Shown here in pieces: positions 14,812 through 14,832 of a DNA stretch of 14,832 nucleotides (positions within the stretch are counted from its first letter, which is position 1; each line of letters begins with the position of its first letter). This DNA comes from Psychrobacter sp. UBA6766. GTDB lineage: Bacteria > Pseudomonadota > Gammaproteobacteria > Pseudomonadales > Moraxellaceae. The stretch covers positions 1 through 14,832 of the forward strand of contig NZ_DKGQ01000017.1 of NCBI RefSeq assembly GCF_002453355.1, read 5' to 3'. The position numbers and the translations under genes were made by a program. The notes under the pieces were generated by a model. It saw only the letters and a list, made by a program, of their open reading frames with translations, was not told the DNA's origin and did no database searches.

Positions 14812-14832
14812 GAACTGAACCCCATAAGTTGG
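14803..14832. mobile_element. Probable terminal inverted repeat of an IS3-family insertion sequence (partial)
   Basis: TGAACTGAACCCCATAAG, followed by TTGG to the window edge (14811-14832), resembles the ends of IS3-family elements, which begin with TG and carry a C-rich block followed by AAGTTGG. The true boundary may be 14803 (TGTCTATC) or 14811. No transposase is visible because the window ends, so this rests on pattern memory alone. Confidence 0.5.

Noticed and set aside
1..14832. CRISPR array, tRNA, rRNA, toxin-antitoxin pair or defence island
   Set aside because: No regularly spaced repeats, tRNA-like cloverleaf, rRNA sequence or paired small genes with ribosome binding sites were seen; gene content is chromosomal housekeeping.

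Overview
The window looks like chromosomal DNA from a gammaproteobacterium of the family Moraxellaceae, most likely Psychrobacter. This rests on the moderate GC content, on protein sequences recalled as closest to Psychrobacter and Acinetobacter, and on the order glnS / ppiB-lpxH with glnS divergent. No database search was possible, so the genus is an inference. Almost everything is housekeeping or envelope biology; no defence system, prophage or CRISPR array is visible.

Layout, left to right. (1) 10-3220, plus strand: surE, a degenerate LytM lipoprotein of NlpD type, and an MltB-type lytic transglycosylase lipoprotein, closed by a hairpin terminator. The two lipoproteins form a likely peptidoglycan-remodelling and cell-separation pair. 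(2) 3351-4787, minus strand: ppiB then lpxH, a cytoplasmic cyclophilin and the lipid A enzyme that makes lipid X. (3) 5049-6788, plus strand: glnS, followed by about 195 bases of non-coding DNA ending in a terminator at 6983-7016. (4) 7059-7808: a phospholipase D-like protein with a single HKD-like motif and a C-terminal helical domain, function unknown. (5) 8061-9692: a 1-Cys peroxiredoxin and a glutathione S-transferase family protein, each with its own terminator; both fit a peroxide/thiol stress role. (6) 9981-10982: a lipoprotein with a META (HslJ-like) domain fused to a DUF4377-like domain. (7) 11131-11715, minus strand: ruvC, standing apart from ruvAB. (8) 11869-12492: an FxsA-family membrane protein with QNPFG repeats. 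(9) 12644-12831, minus strand: 6S RNA (ssrS), recognised from its conserved sequence and closing stem, with a plausible sigma70 promoter. (10) 13081-14739: cofactor-independent phosphoglycerate mutase gpmI. (11) The last 20-30 bases resemble the terminal inverted repeat of an IS3-family insertion sequence that continues past the window.

The most useful points beyond routine gene calls are the 6S RNA (a protein-based annotation would place a spurious ORF there), the loss of zinc ligands in the NlpD-like protein, the extra cysteine in the peroxiredoxin, the unexplained terminated stretch after glnS, the unknown PLD-like protein, and the probable IS edge after gpmI.
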